Positions 15,954 to 25,114 of a DNA stretch of 43,023 nt are shown here, one piece after another. Each line of letters opens with the position of its first letter. Positions within the stretch are counted from its first letter, which is position 1. The DNA comes from Dehalococcoidia bacterium (GTDB lineage Bacteria; Chloroflexota; Dehalococcoidia; Dehalococcoidales; UBA2162), in contig DUFA01000090.1 in assembly GCA_011191975.1 (NCBI GenBank), positions 1 to 43,023 on the forward strand, written 5' to 3'. Made by a program: the position numbers and the translations under genes. The notes beneath the pieces were generated by a model that was not told the origin of the DNA, ran no database searches, and worked only from the letters and a program-made list of their open reading frames with translations.

Positions 15954-17183
15954 ATGCCCGTTAATACTGGTGATACTGCGTGGATCCTGGTTTCATCTGC
16001 TCTCGTATTACTGATGACTCCCGGTCTTTCGCTTTTTTATGGTGGAATGGCAAGGCGTAAGAACCTGCTTTCGACTATTATGATGAGTTTTGCCATGATG
16101 TGTCTCGTCGGCATTATTTGGGTACTCTGGGGATATAGCATAGGGTTTGGTTCCGATATCGGTGGATTTCTCGGAAATCTTAACTTTTTCGGTTTAAGCG
16201 GAGTTGGCATATTACCCTCGGATATTTATGCTACGTCAGTCCCTCACCTGGCTTTTATGGCATTCCAGGGCATGTTCGCTATAATCACAGTAGCGTTGAT
16301 AACCGGAGCTGTGGTGGAGAGGATAAAGTTCAGCGCTCTTTTAGTGTTTTCAGCTGTCTGGGTCACTATAGTCTATAGTCCTGTCTGCCACTGGGTCTGG
16401 GGTGACGGCGGATGGCTTGGAGGTATAGGCGCTCTTGATTTTGCCGGTGGTGCTGTAGTTCATATCAATGCCGGTGTTTCTGCTCTGGCGCTTGTATTAT
16501 TGCTGGGACGAAGAAAAGGTTTTCCCAGGACTGTTATGGAGCCTAACAACATACCTTTGGTCGCGATCGGGGCTGGACTTCTCTGGTTTGGATGGTTTGG
16601 TTTTAATGCCGGCAGTTCCCTGGCGGCGGATGGGCTTGCGGCCAATGCATTCGTCACAACAAATATCTCAGCTGCTGCTGCCGGATTTACCTGGATGATG
16701 CTGAGCTGGATACATCGACGTCCCAGTCTACTTGGAACAGTCACAGGTGCGGTTGCTGGACTCGTGGCTATTACTCCGGCGGCAGGTTTCGTTACACCGA
16801 TGGCGGCTATCCCTATTGGAATTATTGTGTCCGTGATCAGCTACTACGCCGTAGTCCTTATGAAAGAGAAACTCGGATTTGATGATTCCCTGGATGTATT
16901 CGCCGTACACGGTGTCGGCGGTATCTGGGGTGCTCTGGCAACGGGTATTTTTACCAGTGAGTCGGTCGGTGGAGTATCAGGGCTGATTGAAGGAAATATC
17001 GGTCAACTGGGCACTCAGGTGATAAGTATACTCGTAGTCGGAGCTTTCGCTTTTGTACTTACTCTGATAATAGGAAAGCTTGTCGATATTACAATCGGAC
17101 TGAGAGTATCAGAAGAGGAAGAAACTCTCGGACTGGATATTGCTCAGCATGGTGAACGAGCTTATGGAGGGTTGCTGAGATGA
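15954..17183 (+). CDS. amtB: Ammonium transporter AmtB
   Basis: This 409-residue membrane protein has about eleven hydrophobic segments. The N-terminal one, after 'MPVNTGDTAWILVS', is part of the first helix rather than a clear cleaved signal. Conserved pore features are visible: 'AFQGMFAIITVALITGA' with the Phe-gate region near residue 105, the first channel His in 'GGAVVHINAGVSA' near 169, and the second in 'VFAVHGVGGIWG' near 318. It conducts ammonia/ammonium into the cell and is normally closed by GlnK binding. glnK overlaps it by four bases (ATGA), the classical pair. Translation may be tuned by the hairpin over its ribosome site, and transcription by the 11-base repeat array upstream. 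Confidence 0.96.
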   Translation: MPVNTGDTAWILVSSALVLLMTPGLSLFYGGMARRKNLLSTIMMSFAMMCLVGIIWVLWGYSIGFGSDIGGFLGNLNFFGLSGVGILPSDIYATSVPHLAFMAFQGMFAIITVALITGAVVERIKFSALLVFSAVWVTIVYSPVCHWVWGDGGWLGGIGALDFAGGAVVHINAGVSALALVLLLGRRKGFPRTVMEPNNIPLVAIGAGLLWFGWFGFNAGSSLAADGLAANAFVTTNISAAAAGFTWMMLSWIHRRPSLLGTVTGAVAGLVAITPAAGFVTPMAAIPIGIIVSVISYYAVVLMKEKLGFDDSLDVFAVHGVGGIWGALATGIFTSESVGGVSGLIEGNIGQLGTQVISILVVGAFAFVLTLIIGKLVDITIGLRVSEEEETLGLDIAQHGERAYGGLLR

Positions 17184-17518
17184 AAAAAATAGAAGCAATT
17201 ATACGCGAAGAAAGCTTCGAGAATGTAAAAGCTGCTCTTGAAGAAGAAAGTTATTTTGGTATGACTGTCAGTGAAGTAATAGGCAGAGGAAGGCAGAAAG
17301 CTATACCTGTACAGCGAAGAGCTGGAGAATACTGGGTAGACCTGATGCCGAAAGTAAAAATCGAGCTCGTGGTGCTTGATGAAGATGTACCAGCTGCAGT
17401 AGATGCAATTGTAAGAAAAGCGAGAACCGGTGAAGTTGGTGATGGTAAGATATTCATCCTGCCTGTCGAAGGAGTTGTGCGTATCCGGACGGGAGATCAG
17501 GATGATAACGCCATATAA
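17180..17518 (+). CDS. glnK: P-II nitrogen signal protein GlnK
   Basis: This 112-residue trimer-forming sensor of 2-oxoglutarate, ATP and ADP has the P-II layout. The T-loop spans residues 37-55 with Gln39 and Tyr51 at canonical positions, the B-loop TGEVGDGKIF is near 83, and the C-terminal loop has RIRTGD. Within the T-loop the usual GHTEIYRG is replaced by AIPVQRRAG, more like archaeal and Dehalococcoidia-type GlnK. Tyr51 would permit uridylylation, but no uridylyltransferase gene is in the window. The start overlaps the amtB stop (ATGA), so translation is coupled and the partner is AmtB. A 100-base gap with a regulatory repeat separates it from glnA. Confidence 0.95.
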   Translation: MKKIEAIIREESFENVKAALEEESYFGMTVSEVIGRGRQKAIPVQRRAGEYWVDLMPKVKIELVVLDEDVPAAVDAIVRKARTGEVGDGKIFILPVEGVVRIRTGDQDDNAI

Positions 17519-17531
17519 AAATTATCAGATA

Positions 17532-17549
17532 TGTAACATGATTGTAACA
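17532..17549 (+). promoter_or_regulatory. GlnR-box-like direct repeat upstream of glnA
   Basis: TGTAACA occurs twice in an 18-base site, with GTAAC starting at 17533 and 17544, exactly 11 bases apart (GTAAC-n6-GTAAC). Spacing and core match the repeats upstream of amtB and the published actinobacterial GlnR box pattern. The site is about 70 bases before the glnA start codon, suitable for control of the glnA-nadE transcript. Confidence 0.6.
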
Positions 17550-17618
17550 ATCAAAAGGTATCATTGATTATACAGACTGAATTCTGCAAACAAAATAAAA
17601 ATATTGGAGGTAAATAAA

Positions 17619-18959
17619 TTGAGCAACAGCAGAGAAGAGTCCAAAGCTTATGTTCTGAAGATGGCAAAGGAGCACGATGTTAAGTTTATAAGGTTGTGGT
17701 TTACGGATATCCTCGGTGTACTGAAGAGTTTTGCCATCACCGTTGAGGAACTCGAAAATGCATTGGAAAACGGTATGGGATTCGACGGTTCGTCGATCGA
17801 AGGTTTTGCCCGTATCGATGAAAGTGACATGGTTGCCATGCCAGATCCTGATACGTTCAAATTATTACCGTGGAGACCTCGCGAACACCGCGCGGTAGGC
17901 AGAATGTTCTGCGATGTACTCAAACCTGGAGGCGAACCGTTCGAAGGTGATCCGCGTTATGTTCTCAAAAGAAACCTGAAAAAGGCGGCTGATCTAGGTT
18001 ACACATACTATGTTGGCCCTGAATTAGAATATTTCTATTTCAAGAGCCCAGAAGGCACGGAAGGGCTTGACAAGGGCGGATATTTCGATATGACTCCCCT
18101 GGATACGGCCACCGATCTCAGGCGTGACAGTGTTCTTGCGCTTGAAGAGCTTGGTATCGACGTGGAATATTCTCATCATGAAGTCGCTGCAAGCCAGCAC
18201 GAAATCGATATGAGATATACGGATGCCCTGACAATGGCTGATAACGTAATGACCTACCGGCTGGTTGTCAAACAGGTCGCTCTTAATCATGGAGTATATG
18301 CCACTTTCATGCCGAAGCCGGTATTCGGAATTAACGGAAGCGGCATGCACGTTCACCAATCCTTATTCAAAGGCAGTAAAAATGCTTTCTTTGATGCCAG
18401 CGATCCGTATTTCCTGTCTAAAACAGCCAGGAGTTATATTGCAGGTTTATTAAAATATGCACCTGAGATTACCTGTGTCGCTAACCAGTGGGTGAATTCA
18501 TACAAGAGACTCGTTCCAGGATATGAAGCACCGGTATATCTTTCCTGGGCGAGACGAAACAGGTCCGATCTTGTCCGTGTTCCTGAATATCGACCAGGCA
18601 GAGAAAATTCCACCAGGATCGAATTCAGGTCACCTGATCCTGCGTGTAATCCTTACCTGGCATTCAGCGTTATGCTGGCAGCCGGACTGGCAGGCATAGA
18701 AGAGGGGCTGGAACCCCCAGCGCCGGTTGAGGAAAATGTTTATGAAATGAGTGAAGAGGAACGGGCAAGCAGGGGCATAGGAACTCTTCCCGCAAGCCTG
18801 CTTGAGGCAGTTCAACTCACAGAAAAGAGCGAAATGGTTCGGAAAACCCTGGGCGACCATGTATTCGAGAATTTTGTCGCTAACAAGAAGATTGAGTGGG
18901 ATGAATATAGAACCCAGGTAACCGAGTACGAACTTAATAAATACCTCCCAATTTTATAA
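17619..18959 (+). CDS. glnA: Glutamine synthetase type I
   Basis: This glutamine synthetase of about 446 residues condenses glutamate and ammonia with ATP. The beta-grasp domain carries 'FDGSSIEGFARIDESDM' near 50. The catalytic domain has 'GPELEYFYF' near 134, 'NGSGMHVHQSLF' near 240 and the 'RPGRENSTRIEFRSPD' arginine flap near 327. The short length and the end 'TEYELNKYLPIL' fit the GSI-alpha subtype. The NVYEMSEEER segment has a Tyr, but GSI-alpha enzymes are not usually adenylylated. I chose TTG at 17619 because GGAGG (17606-17610) lies eight bases upstream; an upstream TTG at 17604 would overlap that ribosome site. nadE follows after 31 bases without a visible promoter, and GlnR-like repeats lie upstream. 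Confidence 0.95.
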   Translation: MSNSREESKAYVLKMAKEHDVKFIRLWFTDILGVLKSFAITVEELENALENGMGFDGSSIEGFARIDESDMVAMPDPDTFKLLPWRPREHRAVGRMFCDVLKPGGEPFEGDPRYVLKRNLKKAADLGYTYYVGPELEYFYFKSPEGTEGLDKGGYFDMTPLDTATDLRRDSVLALEELGIDVEYSHHEVAASQHEIDMRYTDALTMADNVMTYRLVVKQVALNHGVYATFMPKPVFGINGSGMHVHQSLFKGSKNAFFDASDPYFLSKTARSYIAGLLKYAPEITCVANQWVNSYKRLVPGYEAPVYLSWARRNRSDLVRVPEYRPGRENSTRIEFRSPDPACNPYLAFSVMLAAGLAGIEEGLEPPAPVEENVYEMSEEERASRGIGTLPASLLEAVQLTEKSEMVRKTLGDHVFENFVANKKIEWDEYRTQVTEYELNKYLPIL

Positions 18960-18990
18960 ATACGGAGATAAATTTCAGGATTGATTCGAC

Positions 18991-20727
18991 ATGCATCGAT
19001 TGCGGGTTGGGATAGCACAGATAAACACGACTGTAGGTGATTTTGCCGGTAACGCGGATAAAATCCTGAAGGTAATAGAGGAGTCAAGGTCTTCGGGTGT
19101 CGACTTACTGACTTTTCCCGAACTCGCAATATGCGGGTATCCTCCCGAAGACCTGCTTTTCAAACCTAAGTTTATTACAGAAAACCTGCGAACTCTCGAA
19201 AAAATCATCAAAGCATCTCCAGGGATAACAGTCATTACAGGATTCGTTGATTCCGGCGATGATATTTTCAATGCTGCAGCCATAATTCATGATGGTGAAT
19301 TAGCAGGGGTATATCATAAAATATATCTTCCCAATTACGGAGTGTTCGATGAAGACAGGTATTTCAGAGCAGGAACCGAGTGCTCCGTGTGGGAGATTGA
19401 CGATATAAAATTCGGAGTTAATATATGCGAAGATATATGGTATGAGGCTGGTCCGGCTACCACTCAGGCCTATTCAGGAGCAGAAATCATTATCAACATC
19501 AGCGCGTCTCCGTATCACTTCGGCAGAGGTGGAGTCAGGGAACGTATGATCTCCACCAGGGCTGCAGATAATGTAGCAGTTTTTATCTACAATAACCTGG
19601 TTGGCGGTCAGGACGAACTGGTGTTCGATGGTAACGGCCTGATAGTGGACGAGACCGGGAGACTGGTTGCTAAAGGTAAACAATTCGAGGAAGACCTTAT
19701 TATTGCCGATATCGACGTGGAATCCGTATTCCGCACGAGATTACATGATCCCAGGTGGAGGAAGGAACTGCTACTTCACGAGGAGCATGGATGGCGTCAG
19801 ATTGAGAAAATCATTATTTCCAGAAATCCATACGATACGGATAAACCACCTTTACCTTTGAGAAATGTTGAACGTCTCGAACAAAATGCGGAAGTTTATA
19901 GCGCCCTGGTACTCGGTACCCACGACTATATTCGAAAAAACGGTTTCGAGAAAGTACTTATCGGACTTTCGGGAGGAGTTGATTCCAGCCTTGTAGCGGC
20001 CATAGCGGTCGATGCACTTGGTAACGACAATGTGATCGGGGTGGCTATGCCTTCCAGGTATTCATCTCCGGGAAGCGAATCGGATGCTGAGTTACTTGCC
20101 AGAAATCTGGAGATCAAATTCCTTACGATCCCTATCGAAAAAGCATTTAGAGCTTATCTTGAAATGCTAAAAGAATCTTTCGCAGGACAGGAACCTAACG
20201 TTGCTGAAGAGAACTTGCAGGCGCGTATTAGAGGTAATATTCTCATGGCATTGTCCAATAAATTCGGTTGGTTGGTATTGACTACGGGAAACAAAAGCGA
20301 AACAGCGACAGGCTATTCTACGCTTTATGGTGATATGGCTGGAGGTTTCGGGATAATCAAAGACGTACCGAAAACACTAGTTTATAAGTTATGTGAATAT
20401 AGGAATTCAATTTCAGATACTGAAATTATCCCGGAATCAGTTATGACAAAACCTCCTTCGGCTGAACTGAGACCTGATCAGAAAGATATCGATTCTCTAC
20501 CGCCTTATGAGATACTCGATTCCATATTGACAGCATATGTTGAAGAAGATAAGAGTGTCGAGCAGATCATCTCCCTTGGAATTGACGAAAAATATGTCAG
20601 GCAGGCGGCGCGGCTTGTAGATGGTAGCGAATACAAGCGACGGCAGGCACCTCCCGGCATAAAAATAACACCCAGAGCTTTTGGAAAAGATAGAAGATTA
20701 CCCATAACAAATCGCTTCAAAGGATAG
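18991..20727 (+). CDS. nadE: Glutamine-dependent NAD+ synthetase
   Basis: This 578-residue two-domain enzyme has residues 1 to about 270 forming a nitrilase-type glutaminase with the catalytic triad Glu44 (TFPELAICGYPP), Lys110 (YHKIYLPNYGVF) and Cys146 (NICEDIWYE). From about 300 onward is the ATP-pyrophosphatase-type synthetase domain with SGGVDSS near 327. It amidates nicotinate adenine dinucleotide using ammonia channelled from glutamine. It lies 31 bases behind glnA, so glutamine supply and use are probably cotranscribed. The ribosome site before the ATG is modest (AGGA eleven bases away). The C-terminal 'PRAFGKDRRLPITNRF' is typical of the family. Confidence 0.95.
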   Translation: MHRLRVGIAQINTTVGDFAGNADKILKVIEESRSSGVDLLTFPELAICGYPPEDLLFKPKFITENLRTLEKIIKASPGITVITGFVDSGDDIFNAAAIIHDGELAGVYHKIYLPNYGVFDEDRYFRAGTECSVWEIDDIKFGVNICEDIWYEAGPATTQAYSGAEIIINISASPYHFGRGGVRERMISTRAADNVAVFIYNNLVGGQDELVFDGNGLIVDETGRLVAKGKQFEEDLIIADIDVESVFRTRLHDPRWRKELLLHEEHGWRQIEKIIISRNPYDTDKPPLPLRNVERLEQNAEVYSALVLGTHDYIRKNGFEKVLIGLSGGVDSSLVAAIAVDALGNDNVIGVAMPSRYSSPGSESDAELLARNLEIKFLTIPIEKAFRAYLEMLKESFAGQEPNVAEENLQARIRGNILMALSNKFGWLVLTTGNKSETATGYSTLYGDMAGGFGIIKDVPKTLVYKLCEYRNSISDTEIIPESVMTKPPSAELRPDQKDIDSLPPYEILDSILTAYVEEDKSVEQIISLGIDEKYVRQAARLVDGSEYKRRQAPPGIKITPRAFGKDRRLPITNRFKG

Positions 20728-20744
20728 TGATTTTCCTGTACAAT
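20716..20744 (+). promoter_or_regulatory. Weak candidate promoter for carAB
   Basis: TTCAAA (20716-20721), 17 bases, then TACAAT (20739-20744) lies across the nadE stop and 23 bases before the carA start. It could let carAB be made apart from glnA-nadE, but the -35 match is only moderate and read-through is equally possible. Confidence 0.3.
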
Positions 20745-20767
20745 AATAATAAACCTCTAAGGAACGT

Positions 20768-21871
20768 ATGCAGAAACAGGCAATCTTAGCTCTGGAAGAC
20801 GGATCAATCCACACCGGTTACGCTTTAGGGGCGGAAACCGACGCTTTCGGAGAAGTTGTCTTCTGTACAAGCATGATCGGTTACCAGGAAATGTTAACCG
20901 ATCCCTCCTATGCAGGACAGATTCTTGTTCCCACCTATCCGTTAATCGGAAATTACGGAATTAATAAACAGGACTTTGAATCGGCAGGCATACGTGTCAG
21001 GGGATTTATCGTAAGGGAAGAATGCTCCGAACCCAGTCACTACCTGAACCAGAGAACAGTACACCAGTACCTTGCCGACAGTGGAATACCCGGAATCCAG
21101 GGAGTCGACACTCGCGCTATTACTAGGCGTCTCCGTTCTGTCGGTGTGATGATGGGTTTAATCACAAGCAAAAAAACCCATGAGCAGGCACTCGAGGTAC
21201 TGAAGAAAATACCGAATTATGGTTCAACTGATTATGTAAAGGAAGTTACCACACCTGAATTATACCGCTGGAGACCCGGAACACCCAAGCTTCCGTATCA
21301 CGTAGTAGTACTGGACTGTGGTTTGAAGTTTAATATACTCCGTCTCCTGAATCAGCACGATTGTGGTGTAACCGTTGTCCCCTGTACTGCTACAGTGGAT
21401 GATATAATGTCACAAAATCCTGATGGTATTCTGCTTTCTCCGGGTCCCGGCGATCCTGCTCTGCTGGATTATCTGGTAGAGACAACCAGGAAACTAATCG
21501 ATAAAAAGCCGATCATGGGTATATGCCTGGGTAGTCAGCTAATAGCTAGGTCATTCGGCGCAAAAACATTCAAGTTGAAATTCGGCCATCGCGGCGGTAA
21601 CCATCCGGTGCGTGAACTGGCAAACGGCAGAATACATATCACCGCTCAGAATCATGGTTACGCTATAGATCCGGATACTATTGGTGATGAACTTGAGATA
21701 ACCCATTTAAACCTCAATGACGGCACCGTGGAAGGTATCAGGCATAAGGATTTACCTGTTTTTGCTATCCAGTATCACTCTGAAGCATCTCCCGGCCCCC
21801 TGGATAATACCTACCTGTTCCGGAGGTTCCTCGAAATGATAAAGGACGGAAAGGGACAAATTGGCGGATAA
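20768..21871 (+). CDS. carA: Carbamoyl-phosphate synthase small subunit
   Basis: This 367-residue protein has residues 1 to about 150 forming the CarA-specific N-terminal domain ('[20 protein letters not shown]', '[12 protein letters not shown]'). The rest is a class I glutaminase with Cys253 in GICLGSQ and the pair His337/Glu339 in QYHSEAS. It hydrolyses glutamine and feeds ammonia to CarB for carbamoyl phosphate, the precursor of pyrimidines and arginine. The start ATG has AAGGAA five bases upstream. The 3' end overlaps the TTG start of carB by 11 bases, giving translational coupling. Confidence 0.96.
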   Translation: MQKQAILALEDGSIHTGYALGAETDAFGEVVFCTSMIGYQEMLTDPSYAGQILVPTYPLIGNYGINKQDFESAGIRVRGFIVREECSEPSHYLNQRTVHQYLADSGIPGIQGVDTRAITRRLRSVGVMMGLITSKKTHEQALEVLKKIPNYGSTDYVKEVTTPELYRWRPGTPKLPYHVVVLDCGLKFNILRLLNQHDCGVTVVPCTATVDDIMSQNPDGILLSPGPGDPALLDYLVETTRKLIDKKPIMGICLGSQLIARSFGAKTFKLKFGHRGGNHPVRELANGRIHITAQNHGYAIDPDTIGDELEITHLNLNDGTVEGIRHKDLPVFAIQYHSEASPGPLDNTYLFRRFLEMIKDGKGQIGG

Positions 21872-24800
21872 GCCACACAAAGTACTTATAATCGGTTCAG
21901 GGCCGATAATAATCGGTCAGGCGGCTGAGTTCGACTACGCCGGAGCTCAGGCATGTAAAGCGATGCGTGAGGAAGGAATAGTCTCCGTACTTGTTAACTC
22001 GAATCCGGCAACGATTATGACGGATGAAGGTATTGCGGATATTACCTACATAGAACCATTAACCGTCGACATGGTGGCAAGGATCATTGAAAAGGAGAGA
22101 CCCGACGGGTTACTTCCGACACTTGGAGGGCAGACAGGCCTTAACCTGGCAGTGGGACTTGCCGATGCCGGAATTCTTGAGAAATATAACGTTCGTTCTC
22201 TTGGTACTCCTATCCAGACAATCAGGAACGCTGAAGATCGGGAGTTGTTCAAGCAGCTTCTTTTAAGTATCAATGAACCTGTTCCCGGTAGTCACACCGT
22301 AACCACGGTGGAACAGGCTAAAGAAGTAGCCAGAGAACTTGGCCTGCCGCTGATTATTCGACCGGCGTATACTCTTGGCGGGACGGGCGGTGGCATCGCG
22401 AATAACTGGGAAGAACTGGAAGCAGTTGTATCCAGGGGACTCTCTAACAGCCCTATTTCTCAGGTCTTACTTGAACAATCAGTCGTCGGTTGGAAAGAGA
22501 TCGAGTACGAGGTTATGCGTGACAGCGTTAATAACTGTATAACCGTATGTAATATGGAAAATTTCGATCCTATGGGTGTTCATACCGGCGATAGCATAGT
22601 TGTTGCTCCCAGTCAGACACTCACAAACAAAGAATACCAGATGCTTCGTACAGCGAGTCTGAATATTATCAGGGCTCTGGGTATCGAAGGTGGCTGTAAT
22701 GTTCAGTTTGCCCTGGATCCGGCCAGCAGTAATTATTACGTTATCGAAGTGAATCCACGGGTTAGCCGCAGCTCTGCTCTTGCCAGCAAGGCGACCGGTT
22801 ATCCTATTGCACGCGTGGCATCAAAAATCGCTATTGGTAAAACTCTGGATCAGATTCCTAACCAGGTTACTGGTAAAACAATGGCTTCATTTGAACCGGC
22901 TCTGGACTATGTCGTAGTGAAGATACCGTCCTGGCCATTCGATAAATTTTCCCCAAGTAACCGAAGAATTAGCACGCAAATGAAAGCCACCGGCGAAGCA
23001 ATGGCTATCGACAGGTGCTTTGAAGCAGCGTTACAAAAAGCCGTACGTTCGCTGGAAACCAACAGGAAGTCACTCCTCTGGGAAGCCCCTGAATGGGAAT
23101 GGGCTTCGGATATAAACGCTTTCCCACTTGAACCGAATGATTTACGTTTGTGGGCGATAACCTCGGCACTCAGGAAAGGGATTACTCCTGAAGCAATTTC
23201 GGAACGAACACGGATCGACCTGTGGTTTACGAAGAAACTCCAGAACATCGTTGAAATGGAGAATAAACTCCGCTCGGAACCACTTACCCAGGAACTGATG
23301 TGGCAGGTGAAGCGACTCGGCTTCACCGATGAGCAGATCGCCGAATTGGTCGGAGGTTCCAGTACTCATATAAGTGAATTGCGGGAAAGCTGGGGTATAC
23401 AGGCAGTATACAAGACGGTGGATACCTGCGCAGCTGAGTTCGATGCCAGCACACCTTATTATTACAGCACTTACGAGATTGAAAATGAAGCCAATCCTTC
23501 AGACAGGGAGAAGGCAATCGTCATAGGTAGCGGTCCGATACGCATCGGACAGGGGATTGAGTTCGATTATTGCTGCGTGCATGCTTCATATGCTCTCAGG
23601 GATGATGGTTACGAAACAATAATGGTCAATTGTAATCCCGAGACCGTGTCAACCGATTTCGATACATCCGACCGGCTGTACTTCGAACCACTTACTGTAG
23701 AAGATGTGCTAAACATATACAGGACTGAAAAACCACTCGGGGTCATTGTGCAATTCGGCGGGCAGACACCGCTTAATATCGCTGAGGATCTTGAGAAATC
23801 AGGGGTGAAAATACTTGGTACATCTGTAAACTCGATAGATATTGCATCGGATCGGGGACGTTTCAGGGAGATGATGCGGCAATACGGTATCCCGATGCCT
23901 GAGTCCGGGACGGCTGAGAGTCTGGAAGAAGCTCTGGAGATCGCAAAGCGTATCAAATATCCGATCATTCTGCGCCCTTCGTATGTACTCGGGGGACGTG
24001 GGATGGAGATAGTCCATGACGAAGCTGGATTACGACAGTATGTAAGTACGGCAGTAAAGGTAATGCCAGGAAAACCGGTGCTGATTGAGCGTTATCTGGA
24101 AAATGCTATCGAGACGGAAGCGGACGCACTTTCGGATGGAGAGGAAGTTATTATCCCGGCGATTATGGAACATATAGAGTTCGCAGGAGTTCATTCCGGA
24201 GATGCAGCTTGCGTATTACCTCCCGTAAGTCTTCCCAAGAAACATATCGATACAATAGAAGAATATACTAAGCGTATTGCCACGGAGTTAAAGGTTGTTG
24301 GTCTTATGAATGTGCAGTACGCTATCTGTGACGATATAGTTTACGTGATCGAGGCGAATCCCCGAGCATCCCGTACTGTCCCGGTAGTCTCGAAGGTATG
24401 CGCAATTCCGATGGCCCGACTGGCTACTCAGCTGATAATGGGTAAAAAACTGAAGGATCTGGGGCTTAAAAATTCCAGGATACCGCATTATGGGGTTAAG
24501 GAGTCTGTTTTCCCCTTTACGATGTTCCCCGACGTCGATCCTGTACTGAGACCAGAGATGAAATCAACCGGAGAAGTACTTGGTATTGCCGGTTCGTTCG
24601 ACTTGGCATACTGGAAAGCCCAGCAGGCAGTTGTGCCACTACCAAAAGAAGGTACTGTTCTGATAACTGTTTCTGAAAAAGACAGGGAAAGAGCGAAAGA
24701 GATTGCCGAACAGTTCGCGGAGATCGGTTTTATGATAAAGGCTACGGCTGGTACTCATGCCTTTCTTACCAGCAAAGGTATTCCTTCTGAACCGATCTTG

Positions 24801-25070
24801 AAGGAATATGAGGGGAGACCAAACATTACCGACGCTATAAAAAATGGTGAGATACAACTGGTTATCAATACACCGGTAGGTAAATTAAGCACTCAGGATG
24901 ATTCCTATATCCGTAAAGCGGCAATCAAATACCGTGTACCTTATATTACCACTCTAGCGGCCGCAACCGCTGCCGTAAAAGGGATAAAAGCTTTTCGAAG
25001 GACTATCCCTTATGTTAAATCACTTCAGAATTACCATAGAGACATCACTGATACAGCCAAGAGTAAATAA
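21861..25070 (+). CDS. carB: Carbamoyl-phosphate synthase large subunit
   Basis: This 1069-residue protein has the normal length, with two homologous ATP-grasp halves. The first opens '[17 protein letters not shown]' near residue 11 and the second '[17 protein letters not shown]' near 556. They form carboxyphosphate and carbamoyl phosphate in turn. The C-terminal segment from about 930 ('[17 protein letters not shown]', '[14 protein letters not shown]') is the MGS-like allosteric domain. The start is TTG at 21861, inside the carA end; the conserved opening '[12 protein letters not shown]' leaves no better start, and AAGGG is six bases upstream. The nrpR-like gene follows after 44 bases. Confidence 0.97.
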   Translation: MADKPHKVLIIGSGPIIIGQAAEFDYAGAQACKAMREEGIVSVLVNSNPATIMTDEGIADITYIEPLTVDMVARIIEKERPDGLLPTLGGQTGLNLAVGLADAGILEKYNVRSLGTPIQTIRNAEDRELFKQLLLSINEPVPGSHTVTTVEQAKEVARELGLPLIIRPAYTLGGTGGGIANNWEELEAVVSRGLSNSPISQVLLEQSVVGWKEIEYEVMRDSVNNCITVCNMENFDPMGVHTGDSIVVAPSQTLTNKEYQMLRTASLNIIRALGIEGGCNVQFALDPASSNYYVIEVNPRVSRSSALASKATGYPIARVASKIAIGKTLDQIPNQVTGKTMASFEPALDYVVVKIPSWPFDKFSPSNRRISTQMKATGEAMAIDRCFEAALQKAVRSLETNRKSLLWEAPEWEWASDINAFPLEPNDLRLWAITSALRKGITPEAISERTRIDLWFTKKLQNIVEMENKLRSEPLTQELMWQVKRLGFTDEQIAELVGGSSTHISELRESWGIQAVYKTVDTCAAEFDASTPYYYSTYEIENEANPSDREKAIVIGSGPIRIGQGIEFDYCCVHASYALRDDGYETIMVNCNPETVSTDFDTSDRLYFEPLTVEDVLNIYRTEKPLGVIVQFGGQTPLNIAEDLEKSGVKILGTSVNSIDIASDRGRFREMMRQYGIPMPESGTAESLEEALEIAKRIKYPIILRPSYVLGGRGMEIVHDEAGLRQYVSTAVKVMPGKPVLIERYLENAIETEADALSDGEEVIIPAIMEHIEFAGVHSGDAACVLPPVSLPKKHIDTIEEYTKRIATELKVVGLMNVQYAICDDIVYVIEANPRASRTVPVVSKVCAIPMARLATQLIMGKKLKDLGLKNSRIPHYGVKESVFPFTMFPDVDPVLRPEMKSTGEVLGIAGSFDLAYWKAQQAVVPLPKEGTVLITVSEKDRERAKEIAEQFAEIGFMIKATAGTHAFLTSKGIPSEPILKEYEGRPNITDAIKNGEIQLVINTPVGKLSTQDDSYIRKAAIKYRVPYITTLAAATAAVKGIKAFRRTIPYVKSLQNYHRDITDTAKSK

Positions 25071-25083
25071 TGCTATAATAGCA
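25071..25083. promoter_or_regulatory. Palindrome TGCTA-TAA-TAGCA overlapping a TATAAT box
   Basis: A perfect 5-3-5 inverted repeat directly follows the carB stop and contains a consensus -10 hexamer TATAAT (25074-25079). A regulator bound here would cover the promoter of the downstream NrpR-like gene, which fits autoregulation. No good -35 hexamer is seen, so the promoter itself is uncertain. Confidence 0.4.
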
Positions 25084-25114
25084 CATAGATACGCAGAGAA
25101 TAGATGGAGTATCA

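Noticed and set aside
17180-17518. Loss of the modifiable tyrosine in the GlnK T-loop
   Set aside because: The loop sequence is altered and position 46 is Arg, but counting residues shows that Tyr51, the modified one, is present.
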